Shown here: positions 1 through 11,498 of the stretch, in pieces
Layout of the letters: every line of letters begins with the position of its first letter
How positions within the stretch are numbered: the first letter of the stretch is position 1
Origin: Hemerocallis citrina
Taxonomy: Eukaryota; Streptophyta; Magnoliopsida; Asparagales; Asphodelaceae
Assembly (NCBI GenBank): GCA_017893485.1
Contig: CM030363.1
Location: forward strand, 174,618,686-174,682,685
DNA length: 64,000 nt
Direction of reading: 5' to 3'
Notes under the pieces: generated by a model
Database searches by the model: none
The model's input: the letters and a program-made list of their open reading frames with translations, nothing else
What the model was told of the DNA's origin: nothing
Position numbers and translations under genes: made by a program

Positions 1-260
1 TGTTGTATTTCGATTATCTTTAAATATTTTTCTGTTGATAAAGTTGATTTCGTATTTTGATATTTTATGTGTGACGCACATGTTTGCGGTGCACGTATTA
101 GTTGCATTTTAAAATAAAATTTCATAAAGTATGTGTATGTGTCTATTTTATTCATGCATGAAAATTATAATTTTTATTAAACTAATTTTTATATGCATAT
201 TATATATATAAACACATGTTCTAAATTAAATAAATAATTTATTTTGTGGTGTACAAAAAG

Positions 261-407
261 CACGTGCACGTGCAATGTGCACACCAAGGAGAAGTGGCCG
301 GCTATTTTTTGCATGGAGGGGACAATGAGCTTTTGAAATTAGAGAGTGTATTAGTGGGTGTACTAGTGGAGAGTAGTTATTTTAACTACTCCGCTATTCT
401 ATAAAAT
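261..407 (+). promoter_or_regulatory. LTR promoter: double G-box and TATA box
   Basis: Two overlapping CACGTG palindromes lie at 261-273, and TATAAAAT lies at 400-407, followed by a C/T-rich stretch typical of plant 5' leaders. The same arrangement recurs in the right LTR (G-boxes 6584-6596, TATA 6723-6730). G-boxes bind plant bZIP and bHLH factors, so stress or light responsiveness is possible, but that is inference. Confidence 0.6.
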
Positions 408-523
408 ACCCCCTTCACATTCTCCTCCTTCTCCTTCCTTCTTTTTTTTCTCTGTTCGAATCCAAAACCACCCAGCAAACTTACTCTGTCTCCTCCACTC
501 ACACTCACATGTATATGTTCTAT

Positions 524-556
<33 letters not shown>

Positions 557-617
<61 letters not shown>
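557..617. repeat. (GT)n microsatellite, ~30 units
   Basis: An uninterrupted GT run follows a CATA-rich stretch in the transcribed part of the LTR. The matching run in the right LTR (6880-6912) has about 16 units. LTRs are identical at insertion, so the difference arose afterwards. Open frames across it are artefacts of the repeat. Confidence 0.95.
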
Positions 618-621
<4 letters not shown>

Positions 622-1375
622 GTGTGTTCCTGTGCGTGTTGCTCCTGTGCTTGGCCGAAAGTGGCTGACTTGGGTTCTTGCCTTGGTGCGCGGATTTCGA
701 GGCAGAGTGAGACTTCTTTTGGAGTTCAATTGCTAAGAAATAATATTTCTTTGGGTGGGTGTTTCTTAAATCCTTTCTAATTTTAGGAATAGGTTGCATG
801 TTAGATGATATATAATTTAATTGTTAAATTTTGATTGGTATGGTAAATGTAGATTGCATAATCCTAATCTAATTGTGTTATGATGTGTTGAAATAATATT
901 GCGATTCATATAAATGGCTAGAACTCTTGTTGAATTAGAAAGAAATATTTATTGTTGGAATGAGAATTTATGCATGGTAGAATATTTTTACAATAGTCAA
1001 AATAATGTAACATGTATGAAAATAGTTTTAAAATACTAGTATAGTGAAGAAATGAGGAATTAATCTCACTAGTATATATTTTAAGAGTATATGAATTTTT
1101 ATAAAGAAGTTTTTTAATGAGAGACAACACTTTATTTGAAAATTGATAATATGTGTTTTCTAATACAATTTGGGAGGAAGCTTTTTGTTACATTGTCAAA
1201 AATGAGAATTTTATAAAGTTTGAATATATATGCTATACTGTATTTTGATTGAAATACAATCTGGAAAAAGATTTAGATTTTGAATAAGTACAAATTGATT
1301 GAAAAATTCGAGTTTATTAAAGGAAGAATTAAATACAGTACGGTTTATACAAAAAATAATCAACCAGACTTGTAT

Positions 1376-1665
1376 CGTTTAGTCATTCAGGACCTAGTGG
1401 TTTTCGGGTGAGCTTTGGGACTGTTACTGTAGTAGAGTGGGGGTGTTGGTCTTTGGGTTCGAGTCTTGCAAGGGACTATGTTTTACTGAAAATTTGATTT
1501 TTAATTAAATCTCGAAAACCATACTTTATATATAAACTGAGTTCTTCTTATATCAGTTAGTCACTCAGGACCAATTGGTCGTTGGGTGCGCTTTGGGTCT
1601 GTTACTGTTCATGCGCGGGGGTATTTGGTCTGGGTTCGAATCCGACCCTCCCTTGCCACTTTGTT
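1376..1665 (+). repeat. Two SINE-like units with Pol III B-box motifs
   Basis: Two related ~105 bp units start at about 1376 and 1551. Each has TTAGTCA(T/C)TCAGGACC, then an A-box-like stretch near CCTAGTGGTT or CCAATTGGTC, then a B-box: GGTTCGAGTC at 1456 and a perfect GGTTCGAATCC at 1633. That A-to-B order is the internal promoter of tRNA genes and tRNA-derived SINEs. The units do not fold as complete tRNAs. The same pair is at about 7673-7962, so it was in the LTR before the element's last transposition. Confidence 0.5.
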
Positions 1666-2446
1666 TGTGGTTTTGATTTTTTTTTAAAATATATTATGAT
1701 TTTTTTTATTATTTAAGAGTTTTTTTGAGAGAAATAAAGATTTGGTTTATTATTCTTCTAAAATTGTTTAGACTTTATAAAAATTATTTATACAATATTT
1801 TGATATATTTTGTCAGAACTCCAAGTGGATTTCATAATAAAAACTATGGAATGAAGAACTCGATAATTTTTCTTAAAGTGTGGCTTTTGTATAATCAAAG
1901 AAAAATGAATGTTTGGAATACAATTAGATTTCTACTCGATGAGATTTTATGGTTATTAACTTTTGATTATGGAAATATTTGAAATGCACACAATGTTATG
2001 AGTGATTAAATTGATAAAAGAAATTGAATTGAATTATTTCATGTTTTGAGATTATGAAGAAATGTTTCTCTTTGAGAAAGAGATTATGAATAAAGAAATT
2101 GAAGTATTATTCTGAGATTGAATGTAACATATTATTGATCTCTAGAACGAGATAGTTGCTGGAATCTAGAGGCTAGGCGAGACCCTAGAAACTGGCAGTA
2201 TTTATTAATGAATTTGAGAGCTAACCAGTGTGGGTTGAGCATCTCTTGAGAAGTAGCCAGTTGGACTGGCTGTCTCTTTTGTTTGGTTTATGTCTGGTAG
2301 GATAAGCTATCTCTAGGTTGTGATGATTTTTCTTCTAAAACAAACTAAAAATGTAAGGGCAACACTATAGTAAAGATGTGATGAAAGTAAGAGAAAAACA
2401 CAAGTATAAGGGCCTCAAATTTACGGTGTGAGTGTTCACAAGCTGT

Positions 2447-2604
2447 CTACATGATGCGTCATGTCATGACGTGAATACATCTCCAGAATTACCGAGACCG
2501 TGGCGACGCTTGTGGGGTGCTTGGTGACAACGTAGTGCCATTGTCCCATGAAGGAGGCGAATTGTCTATAGGCTGTGTACATGATGCATCTTGTCATGAC
2601 GTAG
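2447..2604. repeat. Direct repeats with TGACGT cores in LTR
   Basis: Two imperfect copies of a ~26 bp motif, TACATGATGCGTCATGTC plus TGACGTG, lie at 2447 and 2577. Each contains a TGACGT-type half site of the kind bound by plant TGA/bZIP factors. The equivalent pair is in the right LTR near 8745 and 8876. Function is not shown. Confidence 0.4.
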
Positions 2605-3235
2605 GATTTCCCTCCAGGCTATCTGGACATGGACTCGTAACTCATAAAACATCTAAGATACTTAACGTATTTATCGTAGTAGGTAAACTCATAACGAGGG
2701 ATTCAACCCTACAAGATGAAGAAAGGTTAAGGGCTTGCCCTCGGATTTATATAGAATGTGATGCATAAGTTCGAACAAGTGTGCATTAGTGTCATTTAAT
2801 ATAAATAACTGCATTAAGGATTAAGTACACAACACCCACGACATCAATAGGATAGTCCCTCCTTAGCTTTGTTTGTGATCAAGTTTGTGTTTGTAAAAGT
2901 ATTTTAGAATCGTTATAATTTCGACATAGCGAGGATGGCCGCATATAATATTGCGTCGGTTGTAAGCAACTGACATGCCCACAGTTTCATATGGAGGACT
3001 TGGAGTTTACGAGAAGATATAAAGATGAATTTGATGCTGATGATTATTTAAATGCTAAAGTCATTACAATTGTACATTTATCATTGTTGTATTTTATTTA
3101 TTCCACTACGTGTTGATGTAAAAGACTCTAATGTAAATAAAGTTTTAAATTCCTTGTAAAATTGTACAAAGTGAAGTGTAAAGATCCTGTGGAACTTCAA
3201 ATTCATACTTATTTGAAATTCGGGATGTTATAGAG

Positions 3236-3248
3236 TGGTATCAGAGTC
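3236..3248 (+). other. Primer binding site, tRNA-Met type (A)
   Basis: TGGTATCAGAGTC begins 3 bp after the left LTR. It matches the 3' end complement of plant initiator tRNA-Met (TGGTATCAGAGC) except near its end. This is the primer most used by plant Ty3/gypsy elements. Confidence 0.85.
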
Positions 3249-5854
3249 AAGTTTTAGTAAGTAGTACAAAATTACAAGGACGACACATTAGGGTGGAAAT
3301 TAGAAGTGTGAGTTCAGTTTATAGAGATTTAAATATAAGTGATTTACATTTGTGTTGCTCTATACACTGGCGTTTTCTCTTTCCTTTTCCTATTGGATGG
3401 CTGGAGTCGTGAATGAAGTAGTTGTTGACCTTCATTCATGATGCTCTTCTCGTATACATTGATGTGAGATTGTATGCGAGTATGCTTTCCCTCGCTATCA
3501 GAGTGGCGTGCAGAAGTGTGGTTGGTTTAGACCGTCATTCATGATACCTTACACATAGACTAAGTTTTCTCTCAAATTTTTCTTCGTGAATTTTTATCAT
3601 AGTACTTTTTCAATATTCAATATTTTTAAAATATATATTTTCATATACTATAAATCACTTGAATATTTATTATTTTTTCTTTCTTAGTCTTGATCTTTTT
3701 GAACATGTTTTATCAATCTTTCAGTCTAAAAATTTTGTCCTTCGTGTTCTTATGTCATTTTATGTTTATCCATTTATTTTTGCTATTACTTCACATATTT
3801 TATTAAGTTTTAAATTACCGCTTATTAAATTAATATTGCAACTATGATTTTCTTCATTAATTATTTCTTTTATATTTTTAAAATTTTGAATTTTGCTTAT
3901 GTACATTCATTTTATATGATTTGATTTTGTGATACTACATTTTTCCATTTCCTTATATTGTATTGTATATTTCAGTATTTTTTTAACAAGATTGAAATTT
4001 TCTACATATATAACTATGACATACTATTTTGTTTTATTGTCTACATTCGATACTATTGTTATTACATATTATTTGCTAATTTGTTTCGTTATATTCACTT
4101 TTACTATTAATCGCTACTTATTAATTTTATAGTTTTACACTTCTCTAATATAATGCATGCACTCACTATTTATACTTTATCTCTATTCTCAAATTTTAAT
4201 TATCTTCACATTCTTAGTTACTACATACATTTTCCATTGATTTCTATGTAAGATATTTCAAGATACTTACTATACATATCATTTCACCCTCATCCAATTA
4301 CTACTAATTAGTACCATTTATGTTTGATATATCCTACACATCTATTTTGATATTTCATCGTGTAAGTTTCTTTTACTCTCACTTTTATATCACTGATTTC
4401 AAACATAATGTCATACTTTATCAAACATCCAATATCCAAGTGTATATGGAAGATTACATCTTTCCATCTCCCATTTTGGAGCAACGTGATTTCGAGAGGA
4501 CAAATATGTAACTAGACGTCAATGGAGGCAAACTGCAACTGGACGTCGGGAAGGCAAAGTCTCCAACCGAATGTCCAGAAGACAAACTGCAATCGGATGT
4601 CGTAAAGGAAATTCTGCAACTTGAGGTCGATGAGGCAAGCCTGCCATTGGATACCAACGAGGCGAACCTACACCAGAAAAAAAATTTCTACTTTGATAAC
4701 CCCAACCTTGTTTTCTGTAATATTTACTTACCACTATTCTATTTTTGTACTACCTTATACTATTTTATAATATTTTACAACCTAGCATTATATTGTTTAT
4801 ACTGATTTCTATATCTATCATACTTGTGTATTTACCACTTAATCTCAACTATCTCACTGTTGTCTTCTTATTATTTGGTATCTTTATATAAGTTAGATTT
4901 TGATACCACTTCATCGGGTTTTATTTTGCTATTAACTTATCTTAGATTTGGTGGCTACTCGCCTAACAAAAAAAAATTGTATTTATACTTTTCCTTCGAT
5001 TCGTAAGTTATTTCTGTATGATTAGTATTTGGATTGTTTCAATAATATTTTTTTCCACTATGATGTCTTGTGTTACTGCTACAAATCTTTCATAATCTTC
5101 GTATCATAATATTGGTTGTCTCACTCTATAAATTTTATGCATATGTACATATATAATTTTTTATGTTGGTTTTCTTGCTCTACGTAATAATTCGAAAATA
5201 TTTCGATGTATGCCTTCTACATCGTTAATTTTCAAATCGTACGTATAATTATTATAGTTACCTTACAAATTATTTTATGATATTAATTGGTATACAGAAC
5301 AATTTTATGTTGTCCATACTTTTAACTAAATTTCAAGCTCGTTTATTTTTCAAACTTTTATCCAATAGTCTTCTTTTAAATTGACAATTCAATTTTTGTC
5401 ATATAGTACCAATTCAGTTTGCGATTTTTTTACCGCTTATTACTTTGATGAATTTTGATTACTAAATCTATTTATAAATTATCCATTGACTATATTTTTC
5501 TTTAATGCATTGTTTTCCGAATCATTCCACAATTAATGACTAAGTTTATTTTTACTTTTATCTAATGTTTTACCTAATATTATTTTTGTTTGAAAATTTT
5601 TCTCAATCTATCATATCTTTTTGTCACAATTCTTTTCTTGTGCTATTTACCTAGTTTTCTTGTTCCCTTCTTATGAAATTTTGATATTCATAGTTTTCTT
5701 ATATAAAAATTGTCTTGTTTTTCCTCATTGCTTATTTTTATACTACATTTTTTTTTCTTAATGTTTGCACTTTTCTATATATAGTAATGATATTTTTCTT
5801 TGGTGTGTATGAAATATAACTTTTACCCTACTGAGTTCTGAGGACAGAACTGTT
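3249..5854. other. Non-coding interior of element A
   Basis: About 2.6 kb of AT-rich sequence with many stops in all frames. I see no Gag zinc knuckle, protease, reverse transcriptase, RNase H or integrase motif. Visible structure is a pair of short repeats around CATTCATGAT (about 3430 and 3535) and a 27-bp minisatellite at 4496-4672. Packaging signals are expected just after the primer site but cannot be recognised by eye. Confidence 0.75.
4496..4672 (+). repeat. 27-bp (nine-codon) minisatellite, ~6 degenerate copies
   Basis: Successive units follow the pattern GGCAAACTGCAACTGGACGT plus six to eight bases, with 26-28 bp spacing. The GC content is clearly higher than the AT-rich surroundings. 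In one plus frame the units read as acidic/lysine peptides such as KLQLDVGKAK for about 50 codons with no stop, but the frame continues into ordinary AT-rich DNA. This may be a relic of a repetitive coding segment or a structural RNA repeat. Confidence 0.65.
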
Positions 5855-5869
5855 CTCAGGAGGGAAGAG
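5855..5869 (+). other. Polypurine tract (A)
   Basis: The run AGGAGGGAAGAG lies immediately 5' of the TGTAACACCC start of the right LTR. This is the expected position and composition of the plus-strand DNA primer. Confidence 0.8.
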
Positions 5870-6846
5870 TGTAACACCCTGCAAAATTGGAAATAACAAT
5901 TTTGCCCTTGTGTGTTATGCACACGCATTTTGTACCATTACTAGTGATATCCGTAACACATTTCAATATAAATATCATACTTATTTTGTATTTCAACTAT
6001 TTATACATTTTTTCGCCTTCTCAAAATTGATTTTTAACCTATTTGAGTCAACTCAAATGTAAAATTTCAATCTCTGTATTTTTACATGGTTTATACGTAT
6101 TATCGATGCACGTATAGATTACGTATTTTTTACCACTACGTGTAATATTTTCTATGTGTATCGATTATTTATTTAATAACGTATTCGAATTCGTTTTATA
6201 AACAGAAGTTCATTGTTCTCCTATTTCGATTTAAATATTTTTATACGTGTGGTGCACATGTTTTCTAAGTATATATTGATTACGTTGTGGAATATATATA
6301 AATTGATAAATATCTTTTTCTTATGTTGTATTTCGATTATCTTTAAATATTTTTCTGTTGATAAAGTTGATTTCGTATTTTGATATTTTATGTGTGACGC
6401 ACATGTTTGCGGTGCACGTATTAGTTGCATTTTAAAATAAAATTTCATAAAGTATGTGTATGTGTCTATTTTATTCATGCATGAAAATTATAATTTTTAT
6501 TAAACTAATTTTTATATGCATATTATATATATAAACAAATGTTCTAAATTAAATAAATAATTTATTTTGTGGTGTACAAGAAGCACGTGCACGTGCAATG
6601 TGCATACCAAGGAGAAGTGGCCGGCTATTTTTTGCATGGAGGGGAAAATGAGCTTTTGAAATTAGAGAGTGTATTAGTGGGTGTACTAGTGGAGAGTAGT
6701 TATTTTAACTACTCCGCTATTCTATAAAATAGCCCCTTCACATTCTCCTCCTTCTCCTTCCTTCTTTTTTTTCTCTGTTCGAATCCAAAACCACCCAGCA
6801 AACTTACTCTGTCTCCTCCACTCACACTCACATGTATATGTTCTAT

Positions 6847-6916
<70 letters not shown>

Positions 6917-9526
6917 GTGTGTTCCTGTGCGTGTTGCTCCTGTGCTTGGCCGAAAGTGGCTGACTTGGGTTCTTGCCTTGGTGCGCGGATTTCGAGGCAG
7001 AGTGAGACTTCTTTTGGAGTTCAATTGCTAAGAAATAATATTTCTTTGGGTGGGTGTTTCTTAAATCCTTTCTAATTTTAGGAATAGGTTGCATGTTAGA
7101 TGATATATAATTTAATTGTTAAATTTTGATTGGTATGGTAAATGTAGATTGCATAATCCTAATCTAATTGTGTTATGATGTGTTGAAATAATATTGCGAT
7201 TCATATAAATGGCTAGAACTCTTGTTGAATTAGAAAGAAATATTTATTGTTGGAATGAGAATTTATGCATGGTAGAATATTTTTACAATAGTCAAAATAA
7301 TGTAACATGTATGAAAATAGTTTTAAAATACTAGTATAGTGAAGAAATGAGGAATTAATCTCACTAGTATATATTTTAAGTGTATATGAATTTTTATAAA
7401 GAAGTTTTTTAATGATAGACAACACTTTATTTGAAAATTGATAATATGTGTTTTCTAATACAATTTGGGAGGAAGCTTTTTGTTACATTGTCAAAAATGA
7501 GAATTTTATAAAGTTTGAATATATATGCTATACTGTATTTTGATTGAAATACAATCTGGAAAAAGATTTAGATTTTGAATAAGTACAAATTGATTGAAAA
7601 ATTCGAGTTTATTAAAGGAAGAATTAAATACAGTACGGTTTATACAAAAAATAATCAACCAGACTTGTATCGTTTAGTCATTCAGGACCTAGTGGTTTTC
7701 GAGTGAGCTTTGGGACTGTTACTGTAGTAGAGTGGGGGTGTTGGTCTTTGGGTTCGAGTCTTGCAAGGGACTATGTTTTACTGAAAATTTGATTTTTAAT
7801 TAAATCTCGAAAACCATACTTTATATATAAACTGAGTTCTTCTTATATCAGTTAGTCACTCAGGACCAATTGGTCGTTGGGTGCGCTTTGGGTCTGTTAC
7901 TGTTCATGCGCGGGGGTATTTGGTCTGGGTTCGAATCCGACCCTCCTTTGCCACTTTGTTTGTGGTTTTGATTTTTTTAAAAAATATATTATGATTTTTT
8001 TTATTATTTAAGAGTTTTTTTTGAGAGAAATAAAGATTTGGTTTATTATTCTTCTAAAATTGTTTAGACTTTATAAAAATTATTTATACAATATTTTGAT
8101 ATATTTTGTCAGAACTCGAAGTGGATTTCATAATAAAAACTATGGAATGAAGAACTCGATAATTTTTCTTAAAGTGTGGCTTTTGTATAATCAAAGAAAA
8201 ATGAATGTTTGGAATACAATTAGATTTCTACTCGATGAGATTTTATGGTTATTAACTTTTGATTATGGAAATATTTGAAATACACACAATGTTATGAGTG
8301 ATTAAATTGACAAAAGAAGTTGAATTGAATTATTTCATGTTATGAGATTATGAAGAAATGTTTCTCTTTGAGAAAGAGCTTATGAATAAAGAAATTGAAG
8401 TATTATTCTGAGATTGAATGTAACATATTATTGATCTCTAGAACGATATGGTTTGTGGAATCTAGAGGCTAGGCGAGACCCTAGAAACCGGCAATATTTA
8501 TTAATGAATTTGAGAGCTAACCAGTGTGGGTTGAGCATCTCTTGAGAAGTAGCCAATTGGGCTGACTGTCTCTTTTGTTTGGTTTATGTCCGGTAGGGTA
8601 AGCTAGCTCTAGGTTGTGATGATTTTTCTTCTAAAACAAACTAAAAATGTAAGGACAACACTATAGTGAAGAAGTGATTAAAGTAAGAAAAAAACACAAG
8701 TATGAGGGCCTCGGATTTATGGTGTGAGAGTGTTCACAGACTATCTACATGATGCGTCATGTCATGACGTGAATACATTTCCAGAATTATCGGGACCATG
8801 GCAATTCTTGTGGGGTGCTTGGTGACTACGTAGTGCCATTATCCCATGATGGAGGCGAATTGTCCATCAGTTGTGTACATGATGCGTCATGTCATGATGT
8901 GGGATTTCCCTCCAGGCTGAACATGGGCTCGTAACTCATAAAAACTTCTAAGATACTTACCGTAGTTACTGTAGTACGTAAAATCATAACAAGGGATTCA
9001 ACCCTACAAGATGAAGAATGGTTAAGGGCTTGCCCTCGGATTTATGTAGAAGGGGATGCATAAGTTCGAATAAGTGTGCATTAGTATCATTTAATATAAA
9101 TAACTGTATTAAGGATTAAGTGCACAACACCTATGACATCAATACGATAGTCCCTCCTTAGCTTTGTTTGTGATCAAGTTTGTGTTTGTTAAAGTATTTA
9201 AGAATCGTTATACTTTCAACACAGCGAGGATGGCCGTGTATAATATTGTGTCGGTTCTAAGCAACTGTCGTACCAACAGTTTCATATGAAGGACTTGGAG
9301 TTTACAAGAAGATATAAAGATGAATTTGACGTTGATGATTACTTAAATGCTAAAGTCGTTACAATTGTACATCTATCATTGTTGTATTTTATTTATTTCG
9401 CTGCGTATTGATGTAAAAGACTCTGATGTAAATAAAGTTTTAATTCCTTGTAAAATTGTACGAAGTGAAGTGTAAAGATCCTGTGGAACTTCGAATTCAG
9501 ACTTATTTGGAATTCAGGGTGTTACA
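5870..9526 (+). repeat. 3' LTR of element A
   Basis: A complete 3657 bp LTR bounded by TGTAACACCC and GGGTGTTACA. It repeats the features of the left LTR: G-boxes 6584-6596, TATA 6723, GT run 6880-6912, SINE-like pair ~7673-7962 and TGACGT repeats. The sequence changes abruptly at 9527 into pararetrovirus sequence. The other flank is outside the window, so the target duplication cannot be tested. Confidence 0.9.
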
Positions 9527-10036
9527 AAAAGAAATTGCAAAAGGAAAAGCACCACAAATAATGTTTGGAAAGAGATCACTATTAATAAGAAACAAACAAC
9601 AAGCATTGGAATTAATACCAATAATAAATACATTAGATAATCAGAACAATAACCAATTTAAAATAGAAATAGAATATTATGTTAGTGAAAAATGGAATAA
9701 ACAAGTAGCCCTAGTAAATACTGGAGCTACTAATTCACATATTAAACAAACAAATATAAAAAAACAGAATTAATACCATTAGAAAACCAATATTACTACC
9801 TAAACTATTATAATAATAGACATTCAACTGTACATAAAATAATACTGCCACTAATGATAAATTGTAGAAATAAAATGTTATTACATTTACATGTAGATCC
9901 AGAACACCATGTTAATGAAATGTTATTAGGAACTGACTTCCTTACATCAGTACAACCTTACTCAATCCAAGAAGAAAAAATCACAATAACAGTAAACAAT
10001 GAAAGTATAGTAATAAATAGAATATTGAGTAAATGA
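9527..10036 (+). pseudogene. Pararetroviral aspartic protease, first copy, broken
   Basis: The viral part begins right after the LARD LTR. A retropepsin-type active-site segment reads ALVNTGATNSHI: the usual catalytic Asp of the D-T-G triad is Asn here (codon AAT). The frame stops at 9773. The second half of the fold, with LLGTDFL (residues 25-31 of the frame opening at 9854), continues in another frame and ends at 10036. A run of A residues near 9758 looks like the frameshift site. With the triad changed and the frame broken it cannot be active. Confidence 0.65.
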
Positions 10037-10069
10037 ATCTATTAAGAGCAACAAAGAACACATAATACA

Positions 10070-10543
10070 TACTAACAGAATTTGTTTACGAATGATACAA
10101 ATCGAGTAACTATCATAGTCTGATAGACACCAGAGCGGGCACTAGCTTATGCCGCGAAAATACTACCAAAATGGAGACAAGATGGATATAATAAAAGAGC
10201 AATAACTAGATTAACTGGACAAACTATCATACTTGATAAGTATCAACAAAATGTTAATATACAAATAGGATTTTACGTACTACAAATTTCAATAATATAC
10301 CATTTTGAAGATATGAATAATGATGTACTATTAGGAAATGACTTTTTCCAACAATACTATCCTATAACCATATCACATAAATCCGTTATTTTTACAATAC
10401 CTTGTAGACACCAAGTAATTGCAATTATAACAACCCAACCTTATCTAGGTCCAAACAGTTGCATATCAAAGTTTCTTCAACCCAGCGTGGTGAATATCAA
10501 TATTTACCAAACAAAACTAGAATACAACAAGTCCAAGAAATAA
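10070..10543 (+). pseudogene. Second aspartic-protease-like segment of the pararetrovirus
   Basis: About 400 bp after the first triad, a second one reads SLIDTRAGTSLC, where the usual Gly after DT is Arg. Several stops follow. The frame from 10313 then contains VLLGNDFFQQYYPI, equivalent to the LLGTDFL of the first copy. Spacing between triad and LLG motif is similar in both, so this looks like two consecutive retropepsin-like domains, both decayed. A local duplication or a genuine two-domain polyprotein would both fit. Confidence 0.55.
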
Positions 10544-10675
10544 CTACAAAAGAAATTTTACAAAAACAATTAGAAGATCTATGCGGAGCCCTTGGAAAAA
10601 TGGGACTTAAGTAAACCCATAACACATATAAAGTTAATAGATAAAAACCAAAATAATAAAAATTAAACATATAAG

Positions 10676-11498
10676 ACACATTCCAACAGATTTAGAAGAG
10701 TTTAAAATATATATAAAAGAACTAATGAAAAATAATTTCATAAGAAAATCACAAAGTCCATATTCATCACCAGCATTTATAGTGAGAAAACATTCAGAAG
10801 AAAAAGAGGTAAATTTTGAATGGTAGTAAATTATAAAGAATTAAATAAAAATACTAGAAGATTTGGATACCCACTGCCAGATATGCAGATACTACTTAAC
10901 ACAGTAAGAACAAGAAAAATATATTCAAAATTTGACTGTAAAATCAGGATTCTACCATATAAAACTAATAGAAGACTCAAAACAGTTAACAGCATTTAGT
11001 ACACCACAAAGGTTCTTTTAATGGAATGTATTAACATTCGGATATAAAGATAGCTCAGGAGTATTTCAAGAATATATAGATAAGATCTTTGAAAAACAAA
11101 ATAATTTCATACTAGTATATGTAGATGACATTCTAGTACGATCCGAAAACGAAGAGCAACATAAAGAACATTTACTAAAATTCATAAAAATAATAAAAGA
11201 TACTGGTATTATACGATCAAAAAGTAAAATGGAATTGTTCAAAAATGAGATAGAATTCTTAGGTATAAAATTATCACACGAAGGAATAGAACTACAACCA
11301 TATATGGCAGAAAAAATAAAGACATTTCCTAATGTCTTAAAAGAAAAAAGAGAAGTACAAGCCATAATTGGATTACTAAATCAGACAAGAGGATACATAC
11401 CAAATTTACCAGCAAAAACAAATTGGTTACAACAAAAATTTAAAAAGTTTAAGAAATGGGAATGGACCCAGAGGATGAAGAAAAACTTAAGTTATTAA
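10676..11498 (+). pseudogene. Pararetroviral reverse transcriptase, broken
   Basis: The N-terminal block reads KNNFIRKSQSPYSSPAF, typical of caulimovirid polymerases. The fingers/palm block VNYKELNKNTRRFGYPLP follows in another frame, then TAFSTPQ and the catalytic box LVYVDDILV near 11113-11140. The thumb/connection region lies in the frame 11229-11498, with FLGIKLSHEGI. In-frame stops and frame changes occur at several points. This enzyme copies the pregenomic RNA into DNA in caulimovirids. The copy is non-functional. Confidence 0.85.

Larger units (their letters stand above)
1..3232 (+). repeat. 5' LTR of element A (left end outside window)
   Basis: It aligns with 6324-9526 over its whole visible length with only scattered substitutions. 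It ends TGTTATA where the right copy ends TGTTACA, a single C>T change at the terminal motif. The largest length difference is in a GT microsatellite, about 30 units here and 16 in the right copy. No supported gene lies in it. A shared 85-codon open frame (1725-1982) is kept only because the two LTRs are copies of each other. Confidence 0.88.
1..9526 (+). mobile_element. LARD-like non-autonomous LTR retrotransposon (A)
   Basis: Two near-identical long direct repeats, 1-3232 and 5870-9526, flank about 2.6 kb with no retroviral protein. A tRNA-Met-type primer site follows the left repeat and a purine tract precedes the right one, which fixes a plus orientation. The 3' LTR starts TGTAACACCC and ends GGGTGTTACA, a good terminal inverted repeat. 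Long LTRs with a non-coding interior match the class called large retrotransposon derivatives, which are mobilised in trans by an autonomous relative. Window base 1 equals base 6324 of the right LTR, so about 454 bp of the left LTR lies outside. The element sits in a pararetrovirus copy. Confidence 0.85.

Noticed and set aside
386..799. Open frames of 60-137 codons over the CA/GT repeat (both LTRs of A)
   Set aside because: They are poly-Thr-His or Cys-Val tracts created by the dinucleotide repeat, on both strands and in several frames at once.
1633..1643. tRNA gene at the B-box GGTTCGAATCC
   Set aside because: No acceptor stem or cloverleaf can be formed around it. It is treated as a SINE-like unit.
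1725..1982. 85-codon ORF present in both LTRs of A (also 8021-8278)
   Set aside because: Its identity is explained by LTR duplication. AT-rich composition gives a Phe/Ile/Leu/Lys-rich peptide with no domain.
3659..5006. Short Phe/Tyr/Ile-rich ORFs in the interior of A
   Set aside because: 60-70 codon frames expected by chance in AT-rich DNA; no motif or conservation.
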